A DNA stretch of 64,000 nt from Microbacterium sp. LWH3-1.2 (GTDB lineage: Bacteria; Actinomycetota; Actinomycetes; Actinomycetales; Microbacteriaceae). Every line of letters starts with the position of its first letter. Position 1 is the stretch's first letter. The translations under genes and the position numbers were made by a program. Shown piece by piece: positions 18,629 through 27,026 of the stretch. The notes below the pieces were generated by a model that had not been told where the DNA came from, searched no databases, and saw only the letters and a list, made by a program, of their open reading frames with translations. The DNA lies in contig NZ_JBEGIK010000001.1 of assembly GCF_040675855.1 (NCBI RefSeq), positions 868,001 to 932,000 on the forward strand, given 5' to 3'.

Positions 18629-19363
18629 TCAGATCAACAGCGTGTGGCGCGCGACCGGTGCACCGTGGCGTGTGGACCGCTTCTCGCGGTACCGGCCGAT
18701 CAGGATGATGATCGTGCCGATCGCCAGGAAGCCGACCAGGATCACGCCGATGTAGGTGAACGCCGACGAGTAGCCGCCTGCGCCGTGCGGGTCGAGGAAC
18801 GGGTACGGGTACCACCACGGTGTGGTGCCGTCGGGGTTCGCGACGCGCTCGCCGCGGACCATCGTGTACGTCGTCCATGCCAGCGGGTAGCCGACCAGCA
18901 CGGCGAGCGACCACCAGGGCAGCGCCCGCCGGCGGGGGGCCAGCAGCAGGTCCAGCACGAAGTAGATCGGCAGGACCACGTGCAGCACCTCGGCCGCGTA
19001 CTTGTCGAGCATCGCGATCCCGGCGGAGTCGCCGAGCGCGACGGCCGACGGCAGTCCGCGCAGCAGCGCGTTGTAGACCAGCCCGAGCAGCAGCACGGGA
19101 CCCGTGACCGCCGCCAGAGCCAGTGCGACGCCGAACGGCTCGCGCGAGGAGCCCGGGTGCCGCATCGCCCATGACGCGGCCACGAACAGTGTGACGATGC
19201 TGAGCAGCGTCGACACGATCGTGAACAGGCTGAAGTAGTTCGCCAGCACATCGCCGAGGCCGTGCCCCTGGCGCGCTGCGCGGTCTACGTTGACGATGAA
19301 ACCCGCGACGACTCCGGAGATCCCGGTGAGTGCCGCGGCGATTCGGAACCATGCCCAGTGCAT
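18629..19363 (-). CDS. Pr6Pr family membrane protein (copy 1)
   Basis: A 244-aa integral membrane protein with six transmembrane segments. Characteristic motifs of the Pr6Pr (FAR-17a/AIG1-like) family: NYFSLFTIVSTLLS near residue 42, LVYNALLRG, EVLHVVLPIYFVLDLLL, and WWYPYPFLDP near residue 190. No biochemical function is established for the family; some relatives are hydrolases or reductase-like. A second, more divergent copy lies upstream on the same strand at 19617, suggesting tandem duplication. The upstream region holds two hairpin-forming dyads. Confidence 0.85.
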   Translation of the reverse strand: MHWAWFRIAAALTGISGVVAGFIVNVDRAARQGHGLGDVLANYFSLFTIVSTLLSIVTLFVAASWAMRHPGSSREPFGVALALAAVTGPVLLLGLVYNALLRGLPSAVALGDSAGIAMLDKYAAEVLHVVLPIYFVLDLLLAPRRRALPWWSLAVLVGYPLAWTTYTMVRGERVANPDGTTPWWYPYPFLDPHGAGGYSSAFTYIGVILVGFLAIGTIIILIGRYREKRSTRHGAPVARHTLLI

Positions 19364-19516
19364 GTCCTACCCCTTTCGACATCACGCGTAGTGCGTGTCG
19401 CTTTCTGCCCCGAGCACAGATGTACTCCCGCGGATACGGGGGTGTATCAAACCTTTGTGTGGGCAACGTGCGGAAAACGCGCGCCCGGGACCCCGCGTTG
19501 TCAGGAAGCTACAACG

Positions 19517-19536
19517 TGTCCACCGTTTGGTGGACA
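19517..19536. promoter_or_regulatory. Dyad 1 upstream of Pr6Pr copy 1
   Basis: TGTCCACC-GTTT-GGTGGACA, perfect 8-bp arms with a 4-nt centre. Confidence 0.5.
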
Positions 19537-19566
19537 ACGTCGACAAAAGCCGCGGAAATCCGGGCG

Positions 19567-19586
19567 TGTCCGCCGTTCGGGGGACA
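19567..19586. promoter_or_regulatory. Dyad 2 upstream of Pr6Pr copy 1
   Basis: TGTCCGCC-GTTC-GGGGGACA, the same element with one arm mismatch, exactly 50 bp from the first. Either paired operators or paired RNA hairpins in the 253-bp gap between the two Pr6Pr genes. Confidence 0.5.
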
Positions 19587-19616
19587 TGATTCAGCCTGTG
19601 GGAACGGCTGGTGGAT

Positions 19617-20372
19617 TCAGTCCGACGCGACGGAGGAGGGGACGGATGCCGCCTCCCCGGCGTCATCCGACGCACTCGCGGCTGCCCCTCGGCGCCGTCC
19701 CCAGCACACGACGAAGGCGCCGACCGCGACGATCGCGGCCGCGATCCCGATGACGTAGAGGACCACCGAGGGCCAGCCGCCGGGGTTGTTCGGGTTGAGG
19801 AACGGGTACGGGTACCAGAACGGATCACCGCTGACCGGGTTGGTGATGAGGGGTCCGCGGATCATCGTGTAGATCACCCAGACGATCGGGAACGCGACCA
19901 CGGCCCAGAGGGTGCGCCAGGGGAGGGCTCGGCGGAGCGGTCCGAGGAACACGTCGAGGAGCAGGAAGATCGGGCCGATCAGGTGCAGCACCTCGTTCGA
20001 CCACGGGATCGGCGCACTGCCCGTCGGCAGCTCGATGCCCCGCAGCAGGGTGTTGTAGACGATGCCCGTGATGATCATGTACGTGCTGACGCACGCCAGT
20101 GCGACCGCGGGACCGTGGGGCTCAGCATCCGTTCTCCGTCCCTTGAACAGGTACCAGAGCGCGATGCAGGCGAGCACGACCGCGGCGGCGGCGTTGGAGA
20201 GGATCGTGAAGAAGCTGAAGAAGTTCGCGATCGTCGTCGGGACGTCGCGGCCGAGCTCGATGGCCGTGCCGATGGACTTGGTCAGCTGGGCCGAGATCGC
20301 GGCGACCGTCACCCCCGCCATCGCGAGTCGCAGCACCGTCCACACCGTCGCCCATCCCCGCGTGCGCGTCAT
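19617..20372 (-). CDS. Pr6Pr family membrane protein (copy 2)
   Basis: A 251-aa protein homologous to its neighbour at 18629, sharing TIANFFSFFTILSN, TGIVYNTLLRGIE, SNEVLHLIGPIFLLLDVFL and the PFWYPYPFLNPNNPGG segment. Six membrane segments, with a polar C-terminal tail rich in Ala/Ser/Asp. ATG 20372 was chosen because a TATGGT box stands 6 nt upstream and the hydrophobic region begins about 10 residues in. The long upstream open frame overlaps an HNH remnant and is not expected to be translated. Confidence 0.83.
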   Translation of the reverse strand: MTRTRGWATVWTVLRLAMAGVTVAAISAQLTKSIGTAIELGRDVPTTIANFFSFFTILSNAAAAVVLACIALWYLFKGRRTDAEPHGPAVALACVSTYMIITGIVYNTLLRGIELPTGSAPIPWSNEVLHLIGPIFLLLDVFLGPLRRALPWRTLWAVVAFPIVWVIYTMIRGPLITNPVSGDPFWYPYPFLNPNNPGGWPSVVLYVIGIAAAIVAVGAFVVCWGRRRGAAASASDDAGEAASVPSSVASD

Positions 20373-20425
20373 GCGCTCACCATACCGACCGGGGTGTGTC
20401 GCGGTGCGTCGCCGTGGTCCGTCGA

Positions 20426-20620
20426 ACGGAACACGGGGACGGCACGCTCCGGCTTGACGAGGTACCGGCGGCCGGCGGGAGAGGTCCACGGGATGGCGCC
20501 ACCCGGCATCCCGCAGCCGGGCCCCATGCACCGATCCGCCCGCCACTTCACCAGCTTCGCCAGCGCCGGTGGAGGCCGGTACTGGTCGCGGCCGACGGAC
20601 AGGATGATCGAGCTCATCCG
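20426..20620 (-). pseudogene. Remnant of a DUF222/HNH endonuclease gene
   Basis: A minus-strand open stretch contains SVGRDQYRPPPALAKLVKWR and then ADRCMGPGCGMPG, which is the region just before the HNH motif of the DUF222-type HNH endonucleases common in Microbacteriaceae. The expected xxDH...H...KHH nuclease residues do not follow: after GCGMPG the frame runs into unrelated sequence, so the catalytic part is deleted. The ~500-aa N-terminal DUF222 region is also missing. Family recognition is from memory of the motif. Confidence 0.6.
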
Positions 20621-21009
20621 GGAGCAGCTGGTGGGGGGAGCTCGGGGTCGGTGAACATGCTTCCACACGAGGACTTACCGGCCGATCAGCACCGGCTCCG
20701 GGTCCACGGAGGGCACGATCGCGACCGGAGTGGCGTACTCGGCGCCGCTCTTGCGCCCATCATTACGACGAACCGCGTCCGGCGCGACCGGGGGCGCAGC
20801 ATCCGTTCTCCGGATCACGAGATCTGTCCCGCGCAGGACGATCCGAGCCGAATCGTCCTGCCGCCCTCAGATCGCCTGATCTCGCCAAGCGACGTCGGGC
20901 CGCGAGTCCGCCGGCCGCACCCCGCTCCGGCACGACCCGACAAGAAGGTGGTGAGACGGGGAGTCTCAATGATGCATGATGGGGTTCAGCATGCACGAGG
21001 GGAGCATCC
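20621..21009. other. Intergenic region upstream of the D,D-carboxypeptidase
   Basis: About 390 bp with no convincing gene. It contains one copy of the dispersed motif (GCAGCATCCGT at 20796-20806) and the TGAGAC dyad at 20952. A minus-strand frame ending near 20683 is open for about 55 codons without a start and may be more remnant. Confidence 0.4.
20952..20968. promoter_or_regulatory. Dyad upstream of D,D-carboxypeptidase
   Basis: TGAGAC-GGGGA-GTCTCA, perfect 6-bp arms, 42 bp before the proposed ATT start. Candidate operator. Confidence 0.4.
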
Positions 21010-22365
21010 ATTTCGACGCCGCAGCAGCCCACGGATGAGTTCTCCGACCTCGCCGAGCTGCTCAATGACGAGCGCGAGGTCCTGGGGCGCCGCTGGGTCG
21101 ATCCGCAGGTGCGGCGCCGTCGCCGACGCATCGGGCTGATCGTCACCGCGATCGTGCTCTTCGTGCTGCTCGCGGTCCCCGGCGGGTACGTGTGGTGGGC
21201 GCTGACGGCACCGGTGAGCGCTCCTGTCGTCGAGACGCACGAGCCGCCCGTGACGGTGCCGGCGGCCGCCGCTGTCGCCCTCCCGTCCACCGGCGCGTCC
21301 GCGATAGCGATCGCCGGCGGCGACGCGTACCTCGGGACGGACGCGAGCGGCATCTGGGCGACGAGCGGGACCGGCGAGCCGCGGTCGATCGCGAGCATCA
21401 CGAAGGTCATCACGGCGCTCGTGATCCTCGATCGGCATCCGCTGGCGGACGCCTCGGATCCCGGCCCCACGATCACCTTCAGCAAGGCCGACCACGACCT
21501 CTACGACCAGTACTACGTGCGGGGCGCCACGATCGCGGCGATGCCGACCGGCAGCTCGATGTCGCTGCACGACGCGATCGCGACGATGCTCATCCCCTCG
21601 GCGAGCAACTACGCGGAGGCCGTCTCGACATGGGCCTTCGGATCGCAAAGCGCCTTCCGCGGTGCCGCGCAGCGGTGGCTCGCGGCGAACGGGCTCACCG
21701 GCACGACGCTCGTCGAGCCCACCGGCCTGGATGCACGCAACACCAGCACCCCGGCCGACCTCATCGCGCTCGGCAAGCTCGCCGCCGCGAATCCGACGAT
21801 CGCGAGCGTCGCCGCGACGTCGTCCCTCTCGCTGCCCGGTCCGGGCCGCATCGTGAACACCAACGACCTTCTCGGGAGCAACGGGATCACCGGCCTCAAG
21901 ACGGGAAACCTCGGAGAGGGCACCTACAACCTGCTGTTCACCGCATCCGTCCCCGTCGGGACGGCGGAGCCGCTCAGCGTGACCGGAGTGGTGCTCGGGG
22001 GCTACACCCGCGCGAACGTCAATCACGACGTCATGGCGCTGATCGACAGCATCCGTGCCGGCTTCCACGAGGTGCCGGTGGCCGAGCGAGATCAGCAGAT
22101 CGGCACCATCACGGCGCCGTGGGGCTCGTCGGCGCAGGTCGTCGTCTCCGACTACACGACGATCTTCACGTGGTCCGACACCCCGATCGCCGTGGAGATG
22201 ACGACGACGACGCCGAAGACCTACACGGACGGCGAAGTGATCGGCACCATCACATGGACGGCAGGGCCGAACACGGCGACGTCTCCGATCGAGATCGACG
22301 GCACCATCGTCCCGCCGACTGACACATGGCGCCTCACGAATCCTGGCGAGCTCGGCGGCCAGTAG
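21010..22365 (+). CDS. D-alanyl-D-alanine carboxypeptidase family protein, apparent ATT start
   Basis: Membrane-anchored penicillin-binding-protein-like enzyme that would trim peptidoglycan stem peptides. 451 aa: a charged cytoplasmic N terminus, one transmembrane helix (about residues 42-62), and the catalytic domain. SxxK is S129-I-T-K132, and KTG is at 297-299. The second motif reads PSASNYAE (S197-A-S-N), so the usual SxN Asn appears shifted or replaced. No ATG, GTG or TTG lies between the preceding in-frame stop and the helix except a GTG at 21109 without a ribosome binding site. The ATT at 21010 follows GAGGGGAG at good spacing and yields a natural N terminus, STPQQPTDEFSDLAELL. The GTG start (418 aa) is the conventional alternative. 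Confidence 0.8.
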   Translation: MSTPQQPTDEFSDLAELLNDEREVLGRRWVDPQVRRRRRRIGLIVTAIVLFVLLAVPGGYVWWALTAPVSAPVVETHEPPVTVPAAAAVALPSTGASAIAIAGGDAYLGTDASGIWATSGTGEPRSIASITKVITALVILDRHPLADASDPGPTITFSKADHDLYDQYYVRGATIAAMPTGSSMSLHDAIATMLIPSASNYAEAVSTWAFGSQSAFRGAAQRWLAANGLTGTTLVEPTGLDARNTSTPADLIALGKLAAANPTIASVAATSSLSLPGPGRIVNTNDLLGSNGITGLKTGNLGEGTYNLLFTASVPVGTAEPLSVTGVVLGGYTRANVNHDVMALIDSIRAGFHEVPVAERDQQIGTITAPWGSSAQVVVSDYTTIFTWSDTPIAVEMTTTTPKTYTDGEVIGTITWTAGPNTATSPIEIDGTIVPPTDTWRLTNPGELGGQ

Positions 22366-22374
22366 AGGGGTCGC

Positions 22375-22887
22375 TCAGCGCGCCGCGCGGACGCGCAGCG
22401 CGCGAAGGTAGCGGCGGCGGGCGACCGCCTGCGCCAGGAGGAGCACCGGGTACATCACGCGCCAGTGCCCGCGACCCGGGCGCGTCAACGAGCGGATGGT
22501 CAGCAGCACCGAGCTGCCGTCGCGGTGCACGATGAACGCTTCCTCGCCCGTGACCGGGTGGCCGGGGAGCGTCCGGTAAGCGAAGCCCACGCGGTCGCTC
22601 TCGTCGACGACGGCGACGACCTCGACGGGCTCGCGCACCGACAGCCCGAACGGGTGCGCCACGATCACCGGCCGGTCGCCGGGACGAACCGCGGTCGCCT
22701 TCGGCCTGACGCTGAAGCCGCTGCGGGTCTTGACGCCCCACCGCAGCACCTCGGTCCCCGCCCAATCCCAGACCGCCGGTCCGTCGCCGAGATGGGTCGA
22801 CGTCTCCCAGCGTCGAAAGCCCCCCGGGCGCTCGCGCCACTCCGCGCTCGCCGGGTTCGTCCAGGACGCACGTTCGCCGTCGGCCAC
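22375..22887 (-). CDS. DUF1990 family protein
   Basis: A 170-aa soluble protein matching the DUF1990 family: WETSTHLGDGPAVWDWAGT near residue 27, VRPGDRPVIVAHPFGLSVR (in part), and FAYRTLPGHPVTGEEAFIVH at about 100-120. The fold is SRPBCC-like by family knowledge, and function is unknown. GTG start; a CAGGAT box lies 6-7 nt upstream. It converges on the carboxypeptidase with 9 bp between stops and is divergent from the small membrane protein at 22959. Confidence 0.85.
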   Translation of the reverse strand: MADGERASWTNPASAEWRERPGGFRRWETSTHLGDGPAVWDWAGTEVLRWGVKTRSGFSVRPKATAVRPGDRPVIVAHPFGLSVREPVEVVAVVDESDRVGFAYRTLPGHPVTGEEAFIVHRDGSSVLLTIRSLTRPGRGHWRVMYPVLLLAQAVARRRYLRALRVRAAR

Positions 22888-22958
22888 CCCTCGATCCTGC
22901 CACCGCCCGGTTCGACGGGGCCTGTCGCCAGGGGAGCCGCGACCCTAGAGTCGGGACC

Positions 22959-23159
22959 GTGAAGCGAATGTGGCCGTTCCTCGTGCCCGGCGTGATCCTG
23001 GGCGCTGTCGGGCTGCTGTGGACCCTCCAGGGGGTCGGCGTGCTGCAGGGGTCGTCGATGACCGGGTCCACGCTGTGGGCCACGATCGGTCCGATCGTGC
23101 TCGTGATCGGCCTGGTGCTGATCTGGATCGGGATCGCCCGCCGCCGTCGCACTCGCTGA
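22959..23159 (+). CDS. Small two-helix membrane protein
   Basis: A 66-aa protein with two hydrophobic helices (VPGVILGAVGLLWTLQGVG and IGPIVLVIGLVLIWIGIA) and a basic C-terminal tail. Such small proteins are common in actinobacteria; no function is known. GTG 22959 lies 7 nt after TAGAGT (22946-22951), consistent with a leaderless transcript divergent from DUF1990. Confidence 0.75.
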   Translation: MKRMWPFLVPGVILGAVGLLWTLQGVGVLQGSSMTGSTLWATIGPIVLVIGLVLIWIGIARRRRTR

Positions 23160-23220
23160 TCGGCGGGAATCGGCCGACCTGCGGCGACCGGTGCGCCCCA
23201 GGGTGACCTATCGCGACCGG

Positions 23221-23310
23221 GTGACCTCGATCGACATTCAGCGCTGGACGGCCTTCTCGTCCGACCCCGCGGGCGGCAATCCCGCCGGCGTCGTGCTGGA
23301 TGCAGCCGTC
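23221..23310 (+). pseudogene. N-terminal remnant of a PhzF-family isomerase
   Basis: GTG followed by TSIDIQRWTAFSSDPAGGNP and AGVVLDA, the N-terminal signature of PhzF/YddE-like isomerases (the DAF...F.GNPAGV motif). After about 28 codons the sequence becomes unrelated and low in coding character. The remaining ~250 residues of the family are absent, so this is a truncated relict. Confidence 0.6.
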
Positions 23311-23408
23311 CGCCGAGGATCGCGTCCTCGAACGCGGCCCGGTGCCGTTCCTCGTGCCTCGAGCCCGGGAGCCCCACCCGACGGCGGGCTCCCGAGCCGT
23401 GCCTGCGA

Positions 23409-24230
23409 TCAGTTCGCGATGAAGGCGAGGATGTCGGCGATGAGCGCCTTCTGGTACTCGCCCGAGATGCCGTGCGGGGCGCCCTTGTAGACCTTCAGGG
23501 TGCCGTCGGCGACGAGCCCGATGGACTTCTCGGCAGCCGCGGCGATCGGCACGATCTGGTCGTCCGAGCCGTGGGCGAGCAGGATCGGCACGTCGAGCGC
23601 CTTCAGGTCCTCGGTGAAGTCGGTCTCGGAGAAGACCTTGACGCACTCGTACGCCGCGGCGAGACCGGCGAGCATGCCCTGGCGCTGGAAGTCGTCGATG
23701 AGGCCCTGCGAGACCGCGGCGCCCTCGCGGTTGAAGCCGTAGAACGGCACGGCGAGATCCTTGTAGAACTGCGAGCGGTCGGCCAGCACGCCGGCGCGGA
23801 TGCCGTCGAAGGCCTCGATCGGGGTGCCCTCGGGGTTCATGTCGGACTTCACCATGATCGGCGGCACGCCGCCGGCGGTGACGACCTTGCGGACACGGCC
23901 CTGGCCGTGCTGCGCGGCGTAGCGCACGACCTCGCCGCCGCCGGTCGAATGACCGATCACGACGAGCTCGGTGAGGTCGAGGTGCTCGATGAGCTCGGCG
24001 AGGTCGCGGGCGTAGGTGTCCATGTCATGCCCGCGGTCGGTGTTGGTCGAGCGGCCGTGACCGCGGCGGTCGTGCGCGATGGCCCGGTAGCCGGCATCCG
24101 CCAGCAGCTTGGACTCGACGGCCCATGCGTCGGAGCTCAGCGGCCAGCCGTGGCTCAGCACGACCGGCTTCCCGGCGCCCCAGTCGGTGTAGTGGATCTC
24201 GGTGCCGTCGGAAGTGGTGAAGGTCGGCAT
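23409..24230 (-). CDS. Alpha/beta hydrolase (non-heme chloroperoxidase-like)
   Basis: A 273-aa cytoplasmic hydrolase. HGWPLSSDAW supplies the oxyanion-hole HG, GHSTGGGE is the nucleophile elbow (about residue 95), DVPILLAHGSDDQIVPI carries the acid Asp (about residue 225), and HGISGEY carries the catalytic His (about 255). This set is typical of arylesterase/non-heme haloperoxidases of the EstB/Cpo type; the natural substrate is unknown. ATG 24230 has AAGGAG upstream. It is divergent from the GlxA-type regulator, which may control it. Confidence 0.88.
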   Translation of the reverse strand: MPTFTTSDGTEIHYTDWGAGKPVVLSHGWPLSSDAWAVESKLLADAGYRAIAHDRRGHGRSTNTDRGHDMDTYARDLAELIEHLDLTELVVIGHSTGGGEVVRYAAQHGQGRVRKVVTAGGVPPIMVKSDMNPEGTPIEAFDGIRAGVLADRSQFYKDLAVPFYGFNREGAAVSQGLIDDFQRQGMLAGLAAAYECVKVFSETDFTEDLKALDVPILLAHGSDDQIVPIAAAAEKSIGLVADGTLKVYKGAPHGISGEYQKALIADILAFIAN

Positions 24231-24381
24231 GGCGGACTCCTTGCGATCGTCGGGCCGACCCGTCGCCCCACTCGCCGGAGCCGTCACGGGCGACGGCGCC
24301 ACCATCGAGCCTCCACGATCTGCGCCCGCGGCGCCCCGCTCCAGCGGCCTCGCATCCCACGATTCGGGACAGGATGGAGGG

Positions 24382-25395
24382 ATGCACTCGACCTCCGTCC
24401 CACGGCGAATCGCGTTCCTGCTGTTCGACGGCGTGAAGAGCCTCGATTACGTCGGCCCGGCCGAGGTGTTCGTCGAAGCCAATCAGGCCGTGCAGGGATA
24501 CGAGGTCGTGCTGCTCTCGCCCGACGGGCGCGACGTCATGACGTCGCTCGGCGGCACGGTCTCGGTGCACGGTGCGGCGCGGGAAGCCGGGGACTTCGAC
24601 ACCGTGATCGTGCCGGGCAGCGAGCTGCCGCCTCGCGACTTCGCACAGGGGCCGTTGACGGATGCTGCGGCCGCCCTCGCCGCGCGAGCACGCCGTGTGG
24701 TCTCCATCTGCAGCGGCGCCTTCGTGCTCGCCGAGATCGGCGCGCTCGACGGCAGGCGTGCCACGACGCACTGGAAGTTCGCGCCGGAACTGGAACGGCG
24801 TTACCCCGGGGTGCGCGTCGAGTCGGACGCGATCTTCGTGCGCGACGGCGACGTCTCGACGTCGGCCGGGGTCGCGGCGGGCATCGATCTGGCGCTCGCC
24901 CTCGTCGAGGACGACCACGGCGCCGACGTCGCGCGGCAGGTCGCCCAGCTGCTGCTGGTGTACCTGCAGCGTTCGGGCGGCCAGTCCCAGTACTCGGTGC
25001 CGCTGCGCGCCCGCGCGCAGCCCGCGTCGATTGTGCGCCGTGCCACCGACCTCGTCGACGCGGATCCGGCCCGGGCGTGGACCGTGCCGGCGCTCGCCGC
25101 CCTGGTGGCCGTGAGCCCTCGGCATCTGACCCGCCGGTTCCGCGAGGAGCTCGACCAGTCGCCGGCGGAGTACGTCATGGCGGTGCGGTTCGATCTGGCC
25201 CGCGTTCACCTCGAAGCAGGGACGAACGTGACCGAGACCGCCGCGCAGGCGGGCTACGGCAGTGCGGAGGCCCTGCGCCGCGCGTTCATTGCGCGCCTGG
25301 GCATCTCGCCCTCGCAGTACCAGCGCCGGTTCCGCTCCGCGCATGCGTCGGTGCAGGATCGGCGCAAGGAGGACGGGTTCGAACTCGCCTCCTGA
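24382..25395 (+). CDS. GlxA-family transcriptional regulator (DJ-1/PfpI plus AraC HTH)
   Basis: A 337-aa regulator with two domains: residues about 1-180 are a DJ-1/PfpI-like domain with the nucleophile-elbow Cys in VVSICSGAFVLAE, and residues about 225-325 an AraC double helix-turn-helix (LAALVAVSPRHLTRRFREEL and the second motif GYGSAEALRRAF). Members sense small amides or amino-acid derivatives and activate adjacent genes. ATG 24382 has a GGAGG Shine-Dalgarno; a longer frame upstream is disordered. The divergent hydrolase is a plausible target. Confidence 0.9.
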   Translation: MHSTSVPRRIAFLLFDGVKSLDYVGPAEVFVEANQAVQGYEVVLLSPDGRDVMTSLGGTVSVHGAAREAGDFDTVIVPGSELPPRDFAQGPLTDAAAALAARARRVVSICSGAFVLAEIGALDGRRATTHWKFAPELERRYPGVRVESDAIFVRDGDVSTSAGVAAGIDLALALVEDDHGADVARQVAQLLLVYLQRSGGQSQYSVPLRARAQPASIVRRATDLVDADPARAWTVPALAALVAVSPRHLTRRFREELDQSPAEYVMAVRFDLARVHLEAGTNVTETAAQAGYGSAEALRRAFIARLGISPSQYQRRFRSAHASVQDRRKEDGFELAS

Positions 25396-25591
25396 TCGCA
25401 CGGCGGCAGGGCTGACTCCGGCCCGCGCTCCGCGAGCCGCCGCGCAATGGCGTGCCCGTCTCGGCACGCGACCTGCGTCGCGTGCGGCCTCCTTCGCACG
25501 AGGCGATCCGCCCCTCACCGTTCCCGCGGCGTCATACGTGCGTCCCACATCGGATGCCACGGGAGGACTCACGGCGCCGGAAGGCGTCACG

Positions 25592-25627
25592 AACCGTCCC
25601 GATAGGATGGGGTGTAACCGTCCGATA
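25592..25627 (+). promoter_or_regulatory. purA promoter with flanking direct repeats
   Basis: TAGGAT (25603-25608) is the likely -10 box. It is flanked by AACCGTCCCGATA (25592-25604) and AACCGTCCGATA (25616-25627), a near-perfect direct repeat with a 24-bp period. The leader to the ATG is short, with GGGGGAG as ribosome binding site. Confidence 0.5.
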
Positions 25628-25642
25628 ACGGGGGAGTAGCCC

Positions 25643-26929
25643 ATGCCAGGCATCGTGATCGTCGGAGTCCAGTGGGGAGACGAGGGCAAGGGCAAGGCCA
25701 CCGATCTTCTCGGTGAGCGCACCGACTGGGTGGTCAAGTTCAACGGCGGCAACAACGCCGGCCACACGGTCGTCATCGGCGACGAGAAGTACGCGCTGCA
25801 CCTGCTGCCCTCCGGCATCCTGTCTCCGGGCGTGAACGCGGTCATCGGCAACGGCGTCGTCATCGACCTCGAGGTGCTCTTCTACGAGCTCGAGGCGCTC
25901 CACGCCCGCGGTCTCGACACCTCGCGCCTGCGCGTCAGCGCGAACGCTCACATCATCACGCAGTACCACCGCACCCTCGACAAGGTCACCGAGCGCTTCC
26001 TCGGCAAGCGCCAGATCGGCACCACCGGTCGCGGTATCGGCCCGGCCTACGCCGACAAGATCAACCGCGTCGGCATCCGCGTGCAGGACCTCTTCGACGA
26101 GAACATCCTGCGCCAGAAGGTCGAGGGCGCCCTCGACCAGAAGAACCACCTGCTGGTCAAGATCTTCAACCGCCGCGCGATCACCGCCGACGAGATCGTC
26201 GAGGACCTGCTGTCGTACGCCGAGCGCCTGCGGCCGATGGTCGCCGATACGTCGCTGCTGCTCAACGACGCCCTCGACGCAGGGGACGTGGTCGTCTTCG
26301 AGGGCGGCCAGGCGACGATGCTCGACGTCGACCACGGCACCTACCCGTTCGTGACATCCTCGTCGGCCACGGCCGGGGGTGCGGCGACGGGCTCGGGCGT
26401 CGGCCCCAACCGCCTCGACCGCATCGTCGGCATCGTGAAGGCCTACACGACGCGCGTCGGCTCGGGCCCGTTCCCGACCGAGCTGTTCGACGAGAACGGC
26501 GACTTCCTGCGCTCGCGCGGCTTCGAGTTCGGCACCACCACCGGCCGCCCGCGCCGTGTCGGCTGGTACGACGCGCCGATCACCCGCTACGCCACGCGCA
26601 TCAACGGCATCACCGACCTCGTGCTGACCAAGCTCGACATCCTCACCGGCCTCGACGAGATCCCGGTGTGCGTCGCGTACGAGGTCGAGGGCGAGCGGTT
26701 CGACGAGGTCCCGGTGAACCAGTCCGACTTCCACCACGCGAAGCCGATCCTCGAGTACTTCCCCGGCTGGAAGCAGGACATCTCCGGCGCCCGCACCTTC
26801 GACGAACTCCCCCTCGAGGCGCAGCAGTACGTCCTCGCGCTCGAGGCGATGAGCGGCACCCGCATCTCGGTGATCGGCGTGGGCGCCGCTCGCGACGCCG
26901 TCATCGTGCGTCACGACCTCGTCGACTGA
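25643..26929 (+). CDS. purA: Adenylosuccinate synthetase
   Basis: Converts IMP plus aspartate and GTP to adenylosuccinate, the first committed step of AMP synthesis. 428 aa, the family's usual size. The GTP-binding loop is [14 protein letters not shown] with the catalytic Asp13, and His41 lies in NNAGHTVV. The IMP loop [13 protein letters not shown] and the segment [15 protein letters not shown] are conserved, as is the C-terminal [17 protein letters not shown]. Monocistronic; the other purine gene here, purL, is 12 kb away. Confidence 0.98.
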   Translation: MPGIVIVGVQWGDEGKGKATDLLGERTDWVVKFNGGNNAGHTVVIGDEKYALHLLPSGILSPGVNAVIGNGVVIDLEVLFYELEALHARGLDTSRLRVSANAHIITQYHRTLDKVTERFLGKRQIGTTGRGIGPAYADKINRVGIRVQDLFDENILRQKVEGALDQKNHLLVKIFNRRAITADEIVEDLLSYAERLRPMVADTSLLLNDALDAGDVVVFEGGQATMLDVDHGTYPFVTSSSATAGGAATGSGVGPNRLDRIVGIVKAYTTRVGSGPFPTELFDENGDFLRSRGFEFGTTTGRPRRVGWYDAPITRYATRINGITDLVLTKLDILTGLDEIPVCVAYEVEGERFDEVPVNQSDFHHAKPILEYFPGWKQDISGARTFDELPLEAQQYVLALEAMSGTRISVIGVGAARDAVIVRHDLVD

Positions 26930-26940
26930 CGCTCGCCCAC

Positions 26941-26975
26941 CCGGTCGTTGAGCGACACCTCGACTCGCTTCGCTC
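26941..26975. repeat. Degenerate REP-like element
   Basis: CCGGTCGTTGAGCGACACCT followed by CGACTCGC, an inverted-orientation and decayed member of the family in the purA-lactonase gap. Confidence 0.4.
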
Positions 26976-27026
26976 GCCCAGTGCAGGTCTACGCGTGACG
27001 AGACGCCCCGAGCCTTACGGAGACGC

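Noticed and set aside
20683..20850. Minus-strand open frame of about 55 codons (contains VLRGTDLVIRR)
   Set aside because: No start codon and no recognised similarity; possibly remnant, not supportable as a gene.
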